Source: Virgifigura deserti (GTDB lineage Bacteria; Pseudomonadota; Alphaproteobacteria; Dongiales; Dongiaceae). From it: a stretch of DNA of 64,000 nt. The stretch covers positions 1 to 64,000 of the forward strand of contig QOZR01000003.1 of assembly GCA_003576685.1 (NCBI GenBank). The letters are read 5' to 3'. The notes under the pieces were generated by a model. It ran no database searches. It saw nothing but the letters and a program-made list of their open reading frames with translations, and was not told the DNA's origin. The translations under genes were made by a program, and so were the position numbers. Below, in pieces: positions 9,077 through 18,062 of this stretch (position 1 is its first letter; each line of letters opens with the position of its first letter).

Positions 9077-9940
9077 TCAGAACGGCTGCAGATTGCGGCG
9101 CAGCAGCGGATAGGCCGCTGCCAGAATCGTCAGCACGATGGCCAGCAGGATGAACGAGAGCGCTGCGCCGAGCGGCCAATTGAACACCGCGGTGAACTGA
9201 TCCTCGATCACGGTGCCGAGCGTAACTCCTTCCAGGCCGCCGAGGATGCGCGGCTCCATGAATGACCCGATTACCGGCACGAAGACGAGAACCATGCCGG
9301 CGAGCAGGCCGGGCAAGCTGAGCGGCAGCAGGACACGGCGGAAGATCGCAAGATTCGAGGCACCGAGGCTCCGCGCCGCCTCGATCAGGGAACGGTCGAT
9401 CGCTTGCAGCGAGATGTAGCAGGTGAGAATCATATAGGGCAGATAGGAATGCACGAGCCCGACGATGATTGCCGGATAGGTGAACAGAATGCCCACCGAC
9501 GGCGCGTCCGGAAAGATCGCCTGCAGTCCGCGATCGATCAGCCCGTTCTCGCGCAGTACCATTGTCCATGAAAAGATGCGGACCAGGGCATTGCTCCAGA
9601 ACGGCAGCACGATCAGGAGAAAAAGCGCCTCGCGCCAGCGGTTCGGCACGTGATGCGCGAGGATCAGCGCCGCCGGATAGCCGATCAGCACGCAGCCCAG
9701 GGTAACGTGCACCCCCATCATCACCGACCGCCAGGTCAGGAACCGGTAGAACTCCTTGTCGAGGAAGGCGCCATACTGCGCGAAGGTCAGCGCCGGCTCG
9801 CGGTTGCCGATCGGCGCCACAGTGAGGAAGCTGAAATACAGCATCACCGACAGCGGCAGAAAAATGGTCAGCGCCAGCCAGAGATAGGTCGGCGCGGTCA
9901 GCCCGAGAATGGCGAAACGGCGGCGCTGTTCAATCCGCAT
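9077..9940 (-). CDS. potB-like: ABC transporter permease, PotB type
   Basis: About 287 residues from the ATG at 9940 (MRIEQRRRFAILGL); an ATG nine codons upstream at 9967 is possible and neither has a strong ribosome-binding site. Six membrane helices are seen, with the EAA segment LIEAARSLGASNLAIFRRVLLP. It pairs with the PotC-type permease. A palindromic element at 9993-10019 lies just upstream, between this gene and the binding-protein gene. Such a hairpin can protect the upstream transcript and raise binding-protein levels. Confidence 0.9.
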   Translation of the reverse strand: MRIEQRRRFAILGLTAPTYLWLALTIFLPLSVMLYFSFLTVAPIGNREPALTFAQYGAFLDKEFYRFLTWRSVMMGVHVTLGCVLIGYPAALILAHHVPNRWREALFLLIVLPFWSNALVRIFSWTMVLRENGLIDRGLQAIFPDAPSVGILFTYPAIIVGLVHSYLPYMILTCYISLQAIDRSLIEAARSLGASNLAIFRRVLLPLSLPGLLAGMVLVFVPVIGSFMEPRILGGLEGVTLGTVIEDQFTAVFNWPLGAALSFILLAIVLTILAAAYPLLRRNLQPF

Positions 9941-9992
9941 CGGTCGTCCCGGGAAGCGCTCCCCCATGCCATCGCAGAAGCGCGGACCGGGC

Positions 9993-10019
9993 CTCCCTCT
10001 CCTCTTGCGGGAGAGGGAG
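9993..10019. repeat. Palindromic element between the binding-protein and permease genes
   Basis: CTCCCTCTCC (9993-10002) and GGAGAGGGAG (10010-10019) form a perfect 10-bp stem with a 7-base loop. The sequence resembles the widespread alphaproteobacterial CCCTCTCCC...GGGAGAGGG repeat. No T-run follows, so transcript stabilisation or partial termination is more likely than full termination. Confidence 0.6.
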
Positions 10020-10081
10020 AAGGTCAGAGCCGTTCACTGGAAACCCCGATCTATCTACAATTCCGGCATTCACTGCCGCGA

Positions 10082-11173
10082 TTACTGCGCGAAATAGGCC
10101 TTCGTCTCGTCCCAGATCTCCTGATAGGTCCGCCGCTCCTCGTCGCTCAGCGGCGCCATCCATTGCAGCCGCTTCATCGCCGCTTCGTCGCCATGGATCT
10201 CGCGCCCCATATCGCCCTCCGGCAGAGCGGCATTGGCCTCGCGGTTGGCCGAGGCCGGCGCTCCCACCTCGGTCGCCCAGCGGACATAGAACTCCGGGTC
10301 GATCAGGAAATTAATGAAGGCGTGCGCGGCCTCTGGATTCGGCGCATCCGTCGCAATCGACAGACCGTCGAACCAGCCGATGGCGCCCTCCTCCGGCACG
10401 ACATAGCCGACCGGCAAATCGAAGTTCGTCGCGCTGCGCGCCGCCGATCCGCTCCAATAGGTCGAGACGTCGAACTGGCCGGCGGCGAAGAGCTTGTTCC
10501 ATTCGTCTTCGGACGACCAGAAGGCCCTGATCTGCGGCTTGAGCGCGCGCAGCTTCTCGCGCACCTTGTCGAGATCCTCAGGATGGTTCATGTCCTGCCC
10601 CGTGGCGATCGCGGCAAAGCTCACCGCCTCCACGGCGTCATCGCGCCAGCCAACCCGACCGGCGAACTCCAGGTCCCAGAAGACCTGGATCGACTCCGGT
10701 GCCGTCTCCAGATCCTCCGTGTTGTAGGCGACGGCGGTCATGCCCCAAACCCAGGCGATGGCGTAAAGCTTGTCGTCGATGATGAACCGCGGCGAATCCC
10801 GCAACAGCGGCGACAAATCCTCGAAATTCTCGATTTTGCCCGAATCGACCGGCTGGATCAGACCTTCCTTCGCGGCCTGCTCTGTAAAGGCGCTGTTGAT
10901 CAGCACGACGTCGTAGGTGCCGGGACTGGTCCGCAGCTTCGTCAGCATCTCCTGCTCGGAGTTGAAGTAGTCGTGGATCACCTCGACCCCGGTCCGCTCC
11001 TCGAAGAGCTCGAGGGCCCAGGCCTCGTCGGTGCCATAACCCTGCCAGTTCAGCACATTCAGTTCCTCGGCCGCCGCGGCACCGATCATTGGCCCGATGG
11101 CGAGTGCCGCCGCCAAGACGAACCCTACCCCCGCCTTCGCCGCCGCGCCCACGATACCTCGCCGCTCGATCAT
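10082..11173 (-). CDS. potD-like: Periplasmic substrate-binding protein, spermidine/putrescine (PotD/PotF) type
   Basis: 363 residues. It has a cleavable signal peptide with a twin-arginine-like start (MIERRG) and a hydrophobic stretch ending AAAAEELN. The mature protein begins LNVLNWQGY, typical of PotD/PotF relatives; EVIHDYFNSEQEMLTKL and YDVVLINS follow. It is the first gene of the seven-gene leftward operon (11173 to 3348). The downstream glycosidase, kinase and amidohydrolase make a polyamine conjugate or other amine-containing glycoside as plausible as free polyamine. Confidence 0.92.
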   Translation of the reverse strand: MIERRGIVGAAAKAGVGFVLAAALAIGPMIGAAAAEELNVLNWQGYGTDEAWALELFEERTGVEVIHDYFNSEQEMLTKLRTSPGTYDVVLINSAFTEQAAKEGLIQPVDSGKIENFEDLSPLLRDSPRFIIDDKLYAIAWVWGMTAVAYNTEDLETAPESIQVFWDLEFAGRVGWRDDAVEAVSFAAIATGQDMNHPEDLDKVREKLRALKPQIRAFWSSEDEWNKLFAAGQFDVSTYWSGSAARSATNFDLPVGYVVPEEGAIGWFDGLSIATDAPNPEAAHAFINFLIDPEFYVRWATEVGAPASANREANAALPEGDMGREIHGDEAAMKRLQWMAPLSDEERRTYQEIWDETKAYFAQ

Positions 11174-11315
11174 TTCAGACGTCCTCCCTTCAAGGTGCGG
11201 TTGTATTTAAGATCGTCCGGCAGAATCTGTCCACGGTCTGCGTCGAGCGGCGATGTGGACTCTTGCGCCGTGCCGCCATGCAAATAGATTGGGTAGACGT
11301 CAGATGGAGGTCAGG

Positions 11316-11606
11316 ATGAACTTCAAGCCATTGCATGATCGCGTTCTCGTCCGCCGGATCGAGGCGGCGGAGAAGACCAAAGGCGGCATCATCATCCCCG
11401 ACACGGCGCAAGAGAAGCCGATGGAGGCCGAGGTGATCGCCGTCGGCCCCGGCAGCCGCGACGAGAGCGGCGAGGTGCGCCCGCTTGACCTCAAGCCGGG
11501 GGATCGCATCCTGATCGGGAAATGGTCGGGAACGGAGGTGCAGATCGATGGAGAGGATCACCTGATCCTCAAGGAATCGGACGTCCTGGGTGTCATCGAA
11601 TCCTAG
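11316..11606 (+). CDS. groES: Co-chaperonin GroES (Hsp10), without adjacent groEL
   Basis: 96 residues. All typical segments are present: [12 protein letters not shown], the mobile loop around [16 protein letters not shown], and [32 protein letters not shown]. It caps the GroEL ring during protein folding. A good GGAGG lies nine bases before the ATG. No groEL follows; instead a bidirectional terminator and an oppositely oriented PEP-CTERM gene come next, so this is a stand-alone copy. No CIRCE element or clear sigma-32 promoter was seen upstream. Confidence 0.95.
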   Translation: MNFKPLHDRVLVRRIEAAEKTKGGIIIPDTAQEKPMEAEVIAVGPGSRDESGEVRPLDLKPGDRILIGKWSGTEVQIDGEDHLILKESDVLGVIES

Positions 11607-11626
11607 ACCCGCAAGACAAACGAAAA

Positions 11627-11646
11627 GCGGCGCCCGAAGGCGCCGC
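11627..11646. terminator. Bidirectional hairpin terminator between groES and the PEP-CTERM gene
   Basis: GCGGCGCC (11627-11634) and GGCGCCGC (11639-11646) form a perfect 8-bp stem around CGAA. On the leftward strand the stem is followed by TTTTCGTTT, so it is a good terminator for the PEP-CTERM gene and also lies just past the groES stop. Confidence 0.75.
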
Positions 11647-11675
11647 CATGCGGTCGAGAGATCATACAGTTCTGG

Positions 11676-12365
11676 TCAGGCGGCGCGGCGGTTGCGGCGC
11701 AACGCCGTTGCGATCCCGAGCAAGCCTACTCCCAGCAAGCCGAGCGTGGCCGGTTCAGGCACGTTCACAGGCGGTTCTTCGTCAGCCAAGCCGCCCACGC
11801 CGATCGTGAAACCATTCCAGTGTTCTGCCACCGTCGCGTTGAAGGAAATCGATGTAAAATTTCCCGACAGCTTGATCACGCCGTGCCCCTCACCCGTGGA
11901 GGTAACGCCGTTTCCGCCAAAGGCGGAAACGAGAGTGCCGCTGCCCCAATATCCCGTGCCGAAGCTGATGATATCGGTCGGCACGCCAAAGTCGTATCCA
12001 TTGTTGCCGTTCAAGCTGACAATAGCGATGAACAGCTCTTCGACTGCCTGGCTGAAGGTGATGGTCCGTACTCCAACCGTGTTGATGGCGATGATGTCCG
12101 CCGACGGCGGGGCGTTATCGACCGTGGCGCTGACATAAGGTGCGCTGGGCGACCAGTAGTTCGTGCCGCCATTTGTCTGTGTAGGCGCAGTGAATTGGCC
12201 ACTGTAGGTTACATCGATTGTGTCTGAGCCGACCGTGAGACTGCCGTTGACGGTATTTACCTCCGTATCAGTCCAGTCAGTCCATATCACGGGTGCGGCC
12301 GTTGCGGCCGAGCACCAGCTCGCTAAAGCGGCAGCCCATAGCAGACTACGCGAAATCATGCGCAT
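11676..12365 (-). CDS. PEP-CTERM sorting-signal protein
   Basis: About 229 residues from the ATG at 12365, chosen because GGAGG lies eight bases upstream; an ATG two codons later is possible. It has a signal peptide (hydrophobic SLLWAAALASWCSAATA) and a beta-rich Asn/Gly/Thr-rich body. The end is the PEP-CTERM signal: VPEPATL, then a transmembrane stretch GLLGVGLLGIATA, then RRNRR. Known role: exosortase recognises this tail and processes exported proteins, often with exopolysaccharide genes. No exosortase is in this window. Function of the body is unknown. Confidence 0.88.
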   Translation of the reverse strand: MRMISRSLLWAAALASWCSAATAAPVIWTDWTDTEVNTVNGSLTVGSDTIDVTYSGQFTAPTQTNGGTNYWSPSAPYVSATVDNAPPSADIIAINTVGVRTITFSQAVEELFIAIVSLNGNNGYDFGVPTDIISFGTGYWGSGTLVSAFGGNGVTSTGEGHGVIKLSGNFTSISFNATVAEHWNGFTIGVGGLADEEPPVNVPEPATLGLLGVGLLGIATALRRNRRAA

Positions 12366-12533
12366 ATGGCTTATTCCTCCCAGGCTCCAAGAAAACCTGG
12401 GCATTTGAGGCAAATTCCGTGCCAATCTAGGGGAAGCTAGGCTGATCAATGCCTTGCGTTATTGGCCGCTGCAGCGTTATGAATAAAGTGTAAGCGCCTC
12501 TTTACAGGTGCAGAACTTGGCTCGACACAATGG

Positions 12534-12549
12534 TGGGGGCGCACCCCCA
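12534..12549. terminator. GC-rich hairpin downstream of the sensor kinase gene
   Basis: TGGGGG (12534-12539) and CCCCCA (12544-12549) pair around CGCA; an overlapping CCCCCATAGGGGG offers a competing stem. No T-run follows in either direction, so termination is only suggested. Confidence 0.3.
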
Positions 12550-12630
12550 TAGGGGGAGCCCGCAGGGATCATCCGAGCATGCCCGGGCAGTTCGATATGC
12601 TGAAGGCAAGAGCTCGTCATCGCCCTTCGC

Positions 12631-14007
12631 TTATTGACGCGAACCTGGGCGGGCTATCCGATCCGGTGGGAGCCAAAGCCGTATGAGCGTGCCGCGCCCG
12701 ACATGGCTGTCGATCGACAGGCTGCCGCCATGCGCCTGGATGAGGACCTTTGCCAAGGGCAATCCGAGCCCGGTCCCCTCGTGCGGACGGTTCGTTCCCC
12801 GCTGAATCTGGCAGAACGGCTCCAGAGCCAGCGTCACCTCCTCCGGCGTCATGCCAGGCCCGGTGTCGCGGATGGAGATCAAAACACCCTCGTCGGGCGC
12901 CTGCTCGCCCCGGATTGCGACGGAACCTTCCCGTGGCGTGAACTTGACCGCATTGCCCAGAAGGTTGAGCAGCACCTGTTTGATGCGCACCGGGTCGGCT
13001 AGGACAGAAGGCAGATCCGGCGCTATATCCACGGAAATCCTCAATCCCTTGAGCCCTGCCTTTTCCCGCACGAGGGAAAGGCAGGAAGACGCAAGTTCGC
13101 GGAGGTCCACCTCCTGCTCATCGAGGTTGAGCCGGCCCGCCTCGACCTTCGAAAGATCGAGAACGTCGCTGATGATGGCCAGGAGATGCTCGCCCGCTTG
13201 GCGGACGTCGACGAGATATTCGGCCTGCTTGGCCGTGAGAGGTCCTGCTATCCCGATCCGGAGGGCGTCGGAGAAGCCGATGATGGCGTTCAAGGGTGTG
13301 CGCAGCTCGTGGCTCATATTGGCCAGAAACTCGGACTTGGCGCGGTTCGCAAGATCGGCATCGACCCGAGCGACGTGCTCCGCCCGGGCGATGCGGCGGT
13401 TGCGTGACAGCTCGGCGAGCAGAATCAACATGAGGAGCCCGCACGCTCCGAACATGCCGGCGAGGTGGAGCGCGCTTCGGTCGTGGCTATCGTGGAGCAC
13501 CGCACGCAGTTGTTGCGTGCCGTGCCCCTTCATCGCCGCCATTGTCAACTCGTGCAATGGCGCCTCGAAGGATTCGAGTCGGCGGCGTGCCTCGTTATAG
13601 GCCTGCAAGTCCTTAGGCCCGGCGGCGAGGATAACAGGTTCCAGCGCCTGCAGGCGGGCGAAGAGGTCCTGCAGAAGGTCCTCTGCGCCGGCTTCCTCGC
13701 GCAATAGCTTGGCCTCGGGTCCGATCAGCGCGACCGGAAAGCGGCTCCAAAGGAGGTCGAGGCGATGCGCGACCTCGTCGCGCGTCGTCCCGGGATCTCC
13801 GAGTGCGAAGCGGTCGAGCGCGTTGCGCAGGAACAGATATTCGACTTCAAGCTGGACGGCGATCCAGCTGTTGGTGCGAAGCAACTGGCCATAGGCCTCC
13901 TGTTCCTCCTCGACCTGCCGGTAGTTGAGCGCGAAGCTGCCGGTAAAGGTGATGAAGAGACCGGCGGCAAGGCCGTAGCGTACCCACTCGCTGATGCGGT
14001 GACGCAT
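12631..14007 (-). CDS. Membrane-bound sensor histidine kinase
   Basis: 458 residues from the ATG at 14007, four bases after the stop of the upstream gene; the longer upstream frame is a shadow. There are two membrane helices (about 10-28 and 182-200) enclosing a helical periplasmic domain of about 150 residues rich in Glu and Leu. The kinase core has the H-box MSHELRTPLN with His233, the N-box LLNLLGNAVKF, G1 DTGPGM and G2 GTGLGLPLA. No response regulator is adjacent, so the partner is encoded elsewhere. The coupled secreted molybdopterin-fold protein is the obvious candidate for its periplasmic input partner. Confidence 0.9.
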   Translation of the reverse strand: MRHRISEWVRYGLAAGLFITFTGSFALNYRQVEEEQEAYGQLLRTNSWIAVQLEVEYLFLRNALDRFALGDPGTTRDEVAHRLDLLWSRFPVALIGPEAKLLREEAGAEDLLQDLFARLQALEPVILAAGPKDLQAYNEARRRLESFEAPLHELTMAAMKGHGTQQLRAVLHDSHDRSALHLAGMFGACGLLMLILLAELSRNRRIARAEHVARVDADLANRAKSEFLANMSHELRTPLNAIIGFSDALRIGIAGPLTAKQAEYLVDVRQAGEHLLAIISDVLDLSKVEAGRLNLDEQEVDLRELASSCLSLVREKAGLKGLRISVDIAPDLPSVLADPVRIKQVLLNLLGNAVKFTPREGSVAIRGEQAPDEGVLISIRDTGPGMTPEEVTLALEPFCQIQRGTNRPHEGTGLGLPLAKVLIQAHGGSLSIDSHVGRGTLIRLWLPPDRIARPGSRQ

Positions 14008-14011
14008 GGAA

Positions 14012-14530
14012 TTACCGGAGTTCCAATGTCTCGAGCTGCCAGACCATCTTGTCGTTATGTGGACCCACGTGAGCGAGGGACGGCCGGGGGTCGGGGTAGA
14101 TGATCCAGATCGGCCCCTTGTCGCGGATGCGCATTTCCTCTCCGTTCTGCCGCAACGCCAGGAGAACGGGGAACTCCTGAAGATCCGACCATGGAATCGG
14201 GGCGCCGTAATTGTTGAGGGCCCGGGCAAAGATCTCGGCGCCGCAGCCCTCGATACGGGCGATCAAATCCTTCAGCAGAACGCCTTCGAAGCGCTGCGGG
14301 CCCACGGTCCAGTCGGTGTAGCTCACGAAGCTGGCCTGCGGCAGGGCCTCGAGCATGTCCCGGTCGAAGCGAGCGGCGCCATCGGCGTTCGTAACTCCGA
14401 TCTCCCCCGTCACCGTCAAGATCACCGGACCCGAGGGTGCCGGCAGCGGGTCTGCGGCAAAGGCCGATACCGCCGCAGTCACACACACGAACACGAACAC
14501 GAACACGCAATGGCGCAGGAAGGAAGACAT
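14012..14530 (-). CDS. Small secreted protein with oxidoreductase molybdopterin-binding (SUOX) fold
   Basis: 172 residues from the ATG at 14530, preceding a signal peptide (SSFLRHC, FVFVFV, ending SAFAAD). The mature part ILTVTGEI...FDRDMLEALPQ...FEGVLLKDLIARI...IPWSDLQEFPVLLAL...GPIWIIYPDP follows the core of the sulfite-oxidase/YedY molybdopterin-binding fold. It is shorter than enzymes and I cannot find the cysteine segment that ligates molybdenum. It is therefore probably a non-catalytic binding protein. It is co-transcribed with the histidine kinase (four-base gap), and a sensory role is inferred. Confidence 0.75.
   Translation of the reverse strand: MSSFLRHCVFVFVFVCVTAAVSAFAADPLPAPSGPVILTVTGEIGVTNADGAARFDRDMLEALPQASFVSYTDWTVGPQRFEGVLLKDLIARIEGCGAEIFARALNNYGAPIPWSDLQEFPVLLALRQNGEEMRIRDKGPIWIIYPDPRPSLAHVGPHNDKMVWQLETLELR
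14487..14514. repeat. CACGAA hexanucleotide microsatellite in a signal-peptide coding region
   Basis: Four perfect CACGAA units (14487-14510) plus a partial unit lie inside the coding region at 14012-14530. On the coding strand they give the alternating Val-Phe run of the signal peptide. The six-base period keeps the frame when units are gained or lost. Confidence 0.75.
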
Positions 14531-14673
14531 GAGATCAACCGCATTCGTGATAATGCAAACCAAATGCCAGATAAGGATTGAGAGCGGGTTAAGCTGCCGC
14601 AGTCGAAAACGTGCATTGTTCGAAATGTGGCCCACCAGCGCGGATCGGCGGTGTTCGGGCGATCCCGACCCCG

Positions 14674-14859
14674 TCAGACCAGAACGGTTATGGTCACAGT
14701 GACCATTGTCAGTACGCAAATCCAGAGCCAGACGCCCACGATTTCGAGCCAGCCAGGGCGGCGCGCGGGAGGTTGCGGCGGTCGTCCGGCGATTTGGGCA
14801 AGCGCCTCGTCCTCGAGAGCCGCTCGATTGGCGCTTCGCCCAAACCGCTTTTTCGTCAT
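14674..14859 (-). CDS. Small single-pass membrane protein
   Basis: 61 residues from the ATG at 14859 (MTKKRFGRSANRAALEDEAL). The N-terminal half is charged and includes a Pro/Arg-rich linker. The C-terminal half is one hydrophobic helix with alternating Val/Thr (about 39-61). A GAGAG precedes the start. Upstream ATGs at 14928 or beyond would lengthen it but lack better signals. It is 143 bases upstream of the molybdopterin-fold gene in the same direction. Function is unknown. Confidence 0.5.
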   Translation of the reverse strand: MTKKRFGRSANRAALEDEALAQIAGRPPQPPARRPGWLEIVGVWLWICVLTMVTVTITVLV

Positions 14860-15244
14860 GACGGGCTCTCGGTCGCTATTGGTAGAATCCGGAGCCGCAT
14901 TGATCCATGCTTGCAACCGGATGGACATGGCGCTACGCCGCTGAAGAGTTTTGACTCCAGGCTGGCGCATCGTCATGAAGGTATGGTTAATCATTAAAGG
15001 ACTCGCCGCCGCCTCTCCCTCCCCTGCAACGGTGGACTGGACAGCTGATCGTCCGGTAGAAAAAGGGTCGTGATTTCGGAACGAACGGATTTCGCCCGTA
15101 TCCGCCGTCTCTGCCGCGATAGGCGCATCGGCCCTCGGCATTTCGGGCTGATTTCTCCTTGACAAGCGACCGCTTCCCCCCACTTTTAAACACGAGTGAT
15201 TCGGTCAGGATTAAAGGCAGGACTGAGGGAGGAAGAGGCGGTCT
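14860..15244. other. Intergenic region upstream of the SUF operon
   Basis: No convincing gene. It carries the start-side region of the small membrane protein gene and, on the right strand, the presumed SUF promoter region near 15159-15190. Confidence 0.45.
15159..15190 (+). promoter_or_regulatory. Possible sigma-70 promoter of the SUF operon
   Basis: TTGACA (15159-15164) is followed after 19 bases by TTTTAA (15184-15189), about 55 bases before the regulator start. The spacing is longer than ideal. A site for the regulator itself would be expected here but was not identified. Confidence 0.35.
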
Positions 15245-15742
15245 ATGATACGGCTGAGCAGGCTGACGGATTATGGCGTCGTGTTGACGAGCTATATGGC
15301 TGGCAACACGGATCGGTGCCATAACGCCTTCGATCTGGCCGCCGCAACGGGTCTGCCCGCGCCGACCGTCAGCAAGATTCTGGCGACCTTGACCCGGGCC
15401 GGCCTGCTTATCTCGCATCGCGGTGCCAAGGGCGGCTATCAGCTCGCCCGCAATCCGGAGGAGATCTCCGCCGCCGACATCGTCAGCGCACTTGACGGCC
15501 CGGTTGCCCTGACCCTCTGCATCGAGCATGGCGACGGGGCCTGTGACGTCGAGACGCTCTGTCCCTCGCGCCAAAGCTGGCGGCGGATCAACGACGCGGT
15601 CCGGCGGGCGCTGGAAGGCGTCTCCCTGGCCGATATGGCGTTTCCGTCGCTGCCCAGGGCGGCCGAATCGGCGACCGAACCCGCGGTTGAACCGCCGAAG
15701 GACGGCGACGCTCCGCCAACGACGAACCGAGCGGTCAACTAG
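15245..15742 (+). CDS. sufR: Rrf2-family SUF operon regulator with an Fe-S cluster motif
   Basis: 165 residues. The N-terminal winged helix (MIRLSRLTDYGVVL, then TGLPAPTVSKILATLTRAGLL) and the GGYQLAR wing are typical of Rrf2/IscR proteins. Three cysteines of the cluster motif are in CIEHGDGACDVETLC. Family members sense the Fe-S status of the cell and repress the SUF or ISC operon when holo-form. The C-terminal 30 residues are a Pro/Thr/Glu-rich tail. It opens the SUF operon, 75 bases before sufB, which supports autoregulation and control of the pathway. The symbol is by role and context. Confidence 0.9.
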   Translation: MIRLSRLTDYGVVLTSYMAGNTDRCHNAFDLAAATGLPAPTVSKILATLTRAGLLISHRGAKGGYQLARNPEEISAADIVSALDGPVALTLCIEHGDGACDVETLCPSRQSWRRINDAVRRALEGVSLADMAFPSLPRAAESATEPAVEPPKDGDAPPTTNRAVN

Positions 15743-15817
15743 ACGACCGCGACCTGCTGGCTCCTAGCCGGAATCGCCCCTCATTGGAATTTGAAGATCC
15801 GCAGTACAGGTAGAATT

Positions 15818-17272
15818 ATGGCAGCTTCCGTCGACACCGCTGAAACCGTGCAGTCCATCGCGGGCGACAAGTACAAGTACGGCTTCATCACCGATATCGA
15901 GTCGGAAACCGCGCCGCGTGGCCTGAACGAGGACACCGTGCGGTTCATCTCGGCAAAGAAAAACGAGCCGGAATGGCTGCTCGAATGGCGCCTCAAGGCC
16001 TTCCGCCTCTGGACCGGCATGACGGAGCCGTCCTGGAGTAAGCTCGGCTATCCGCCGATCGATTATCAGGACGCCTATTATTATTCAGCGCCGAAGAGGA
16101 AGGAGGCGCCGAAGAGCCTGGACGAGATCGATCCCGAACTGCTGAAGACTTATGAGAAGCTGGGAATTCCCCTGAGGGAGCAGGAGATGCTGGCCGGCGT
16201 CGCCGTCGACGCGGTGTTCGACAGCGTCTCGGTCGCCACGACCTTCCGGAAGAAGCTCGAGGAGAAGGGCATCATCTTCTGCTCGATCTCCGAGGCGGTG
16301 CAGAACCATCCGGAACTGGTGAAGAAGTATCTCGGCAGCGTCGTCCCCTACTCCGACAATTTCTTCGCGACGCTGAACTCGGCGGTCTTCACCGACGGCT
16401 CGTTCGTCTATGTGCCCGAGGGCGTGCGCTGCCCGATGGAGCTGTCGACCTACTTCCGGATCAACGCGGCGCAGACCGGCCAGTTCGAGCGGACGCTGAT
16501 CATCGCCGACAAGGGAAGCTATGTGAGCTATCTCGAAGGCTGCACCGCGCCGATGCGCGACGAGAACCAGCTCCACGCCGCGGTGGTCGAACTGATCGCG
16601 CTCGACGACGCCGAGATCAAGTACTCCACGGTCCAGAACTGGTACCCCGGCGACGAGAACGGCAAGGGCGGGATCTATAATTTCGTGACCAAGCGGGGCG
16701 CCTGCCGCGGTCGGAATTCGCAGATCTCCTGGACCCAGGTAGAGACCGGCTCCGCGATCACCTGGAAATATCCGAGCTGCATCCTGCAGGGCGAGAATTC
16801 CGTCGGGAAGTTCTACTCGATCGCGATCACGAACAACTATCAGCAAGCCGATACTGGAACCAAGATGATCCACATCGGCAAGAACACGCGCAGCACGATC
16901 GTCTCCAAGGGCATCTCGGCCGGCAAAGCGCAGAACACCTATCGCGGCTTGGTGAAGATCCTGCCGGGCGCGGCGAACGCCCGCAACCACACGCAGTGCG
17001 ACTCGCTGCTGATCGGCGACAAGTGCGGCGCCCATACGGTGCCCTATATCGAGACGCGCAACCGAACCGCGCGGGTGGAGCATGAGGCGACGACCTCGAA
17101 GATCGACGCGGACCAGCTCTTCTACTGCATGCAGCGCGGCCTCTCGGCGGAGGACTCCGTCTCGCTGATCGTCAACGGCTTCTGCAAGCAGGTGCTGCAG
17201 GAACTGCCGATGGAATTCGCGGTCGAGGCGCAGAAATTGGTGGGCATCAGCCTGGAAGGTAGCGTCGGCTGA
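15818..17272 (+). CDS. sufB: Fe-S cluster assembly scaffold subunit SufB
   Basis: 484 residues from the ATG at 15818; a TTG nine codons upstream is unlikely. Diagnostic segments include [46 protein letters not shown] and [15 protein letters not shown], with the C-terminal [21 protein letters not shown]. SufB forms the SufBC2D complex with SufC and SufD, accepts persulfide sulfur and builds the nascent cluster in the cytoplasm. It is about 30 bases upstream of sufC. Confidence 0.97.
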   Translation: MAASVDTAETVQSIAGDKYKYGFITDIESETAPRGLNEDTVRFISAKKNEPEWLLEWRLKAFRLWTGMTEPSWSKLGYPPIDYQDAYYYSAPKRKEAPKSLDEIDPELLKTYEKLGIPLREQEMLAGVAVDAVFDSVSVATTFRKKLEEKGIIFCSISEAVQNHPELVKKYLGSVVPYSDNFFATLNSAVFTDGSFVYVPEGVRCPMELSTYFRINAAQTGQFERTLIIADKGSYVSYLEGCTAPMRDENQLHAAVVELIALDDAEIKYSTVQNWYPGDENGKGGIYNFVTKRGACRGRNSQISWTQVETGSAITWKYPSCILQGENSVGKFYSIAITNNYQQADTGTKMIHIGKNTRSTIVSKGISAGKAQNTYRGLVKILPGAANARNHTQCDSLLIGDKCGAHTVPYIETRNRTARVEHEATTSKIDADQLFYCMQRGLSAEDSVSLIVNGFCKQVLQELPMEFAVEAQKLVGISLEGSVG

Positions 17273-17303
17273 GGCGCCGACCAGTAAAGACGGGATAGCG
17301 ATT

Positions 17304-18061
<758 letters not shown>

Positions 18062-18062
<1 letters not shown>

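Noticed and set aside
9650-11287. Long rightward open frame (about 545 codons) antisense to the PotB-like and PotD-like genes
   Set aside because: It is a shadow of well-conserved leftward transporter genes in GC-rich DNA; its sequence is Arg/Gly/His-rich without any domain.
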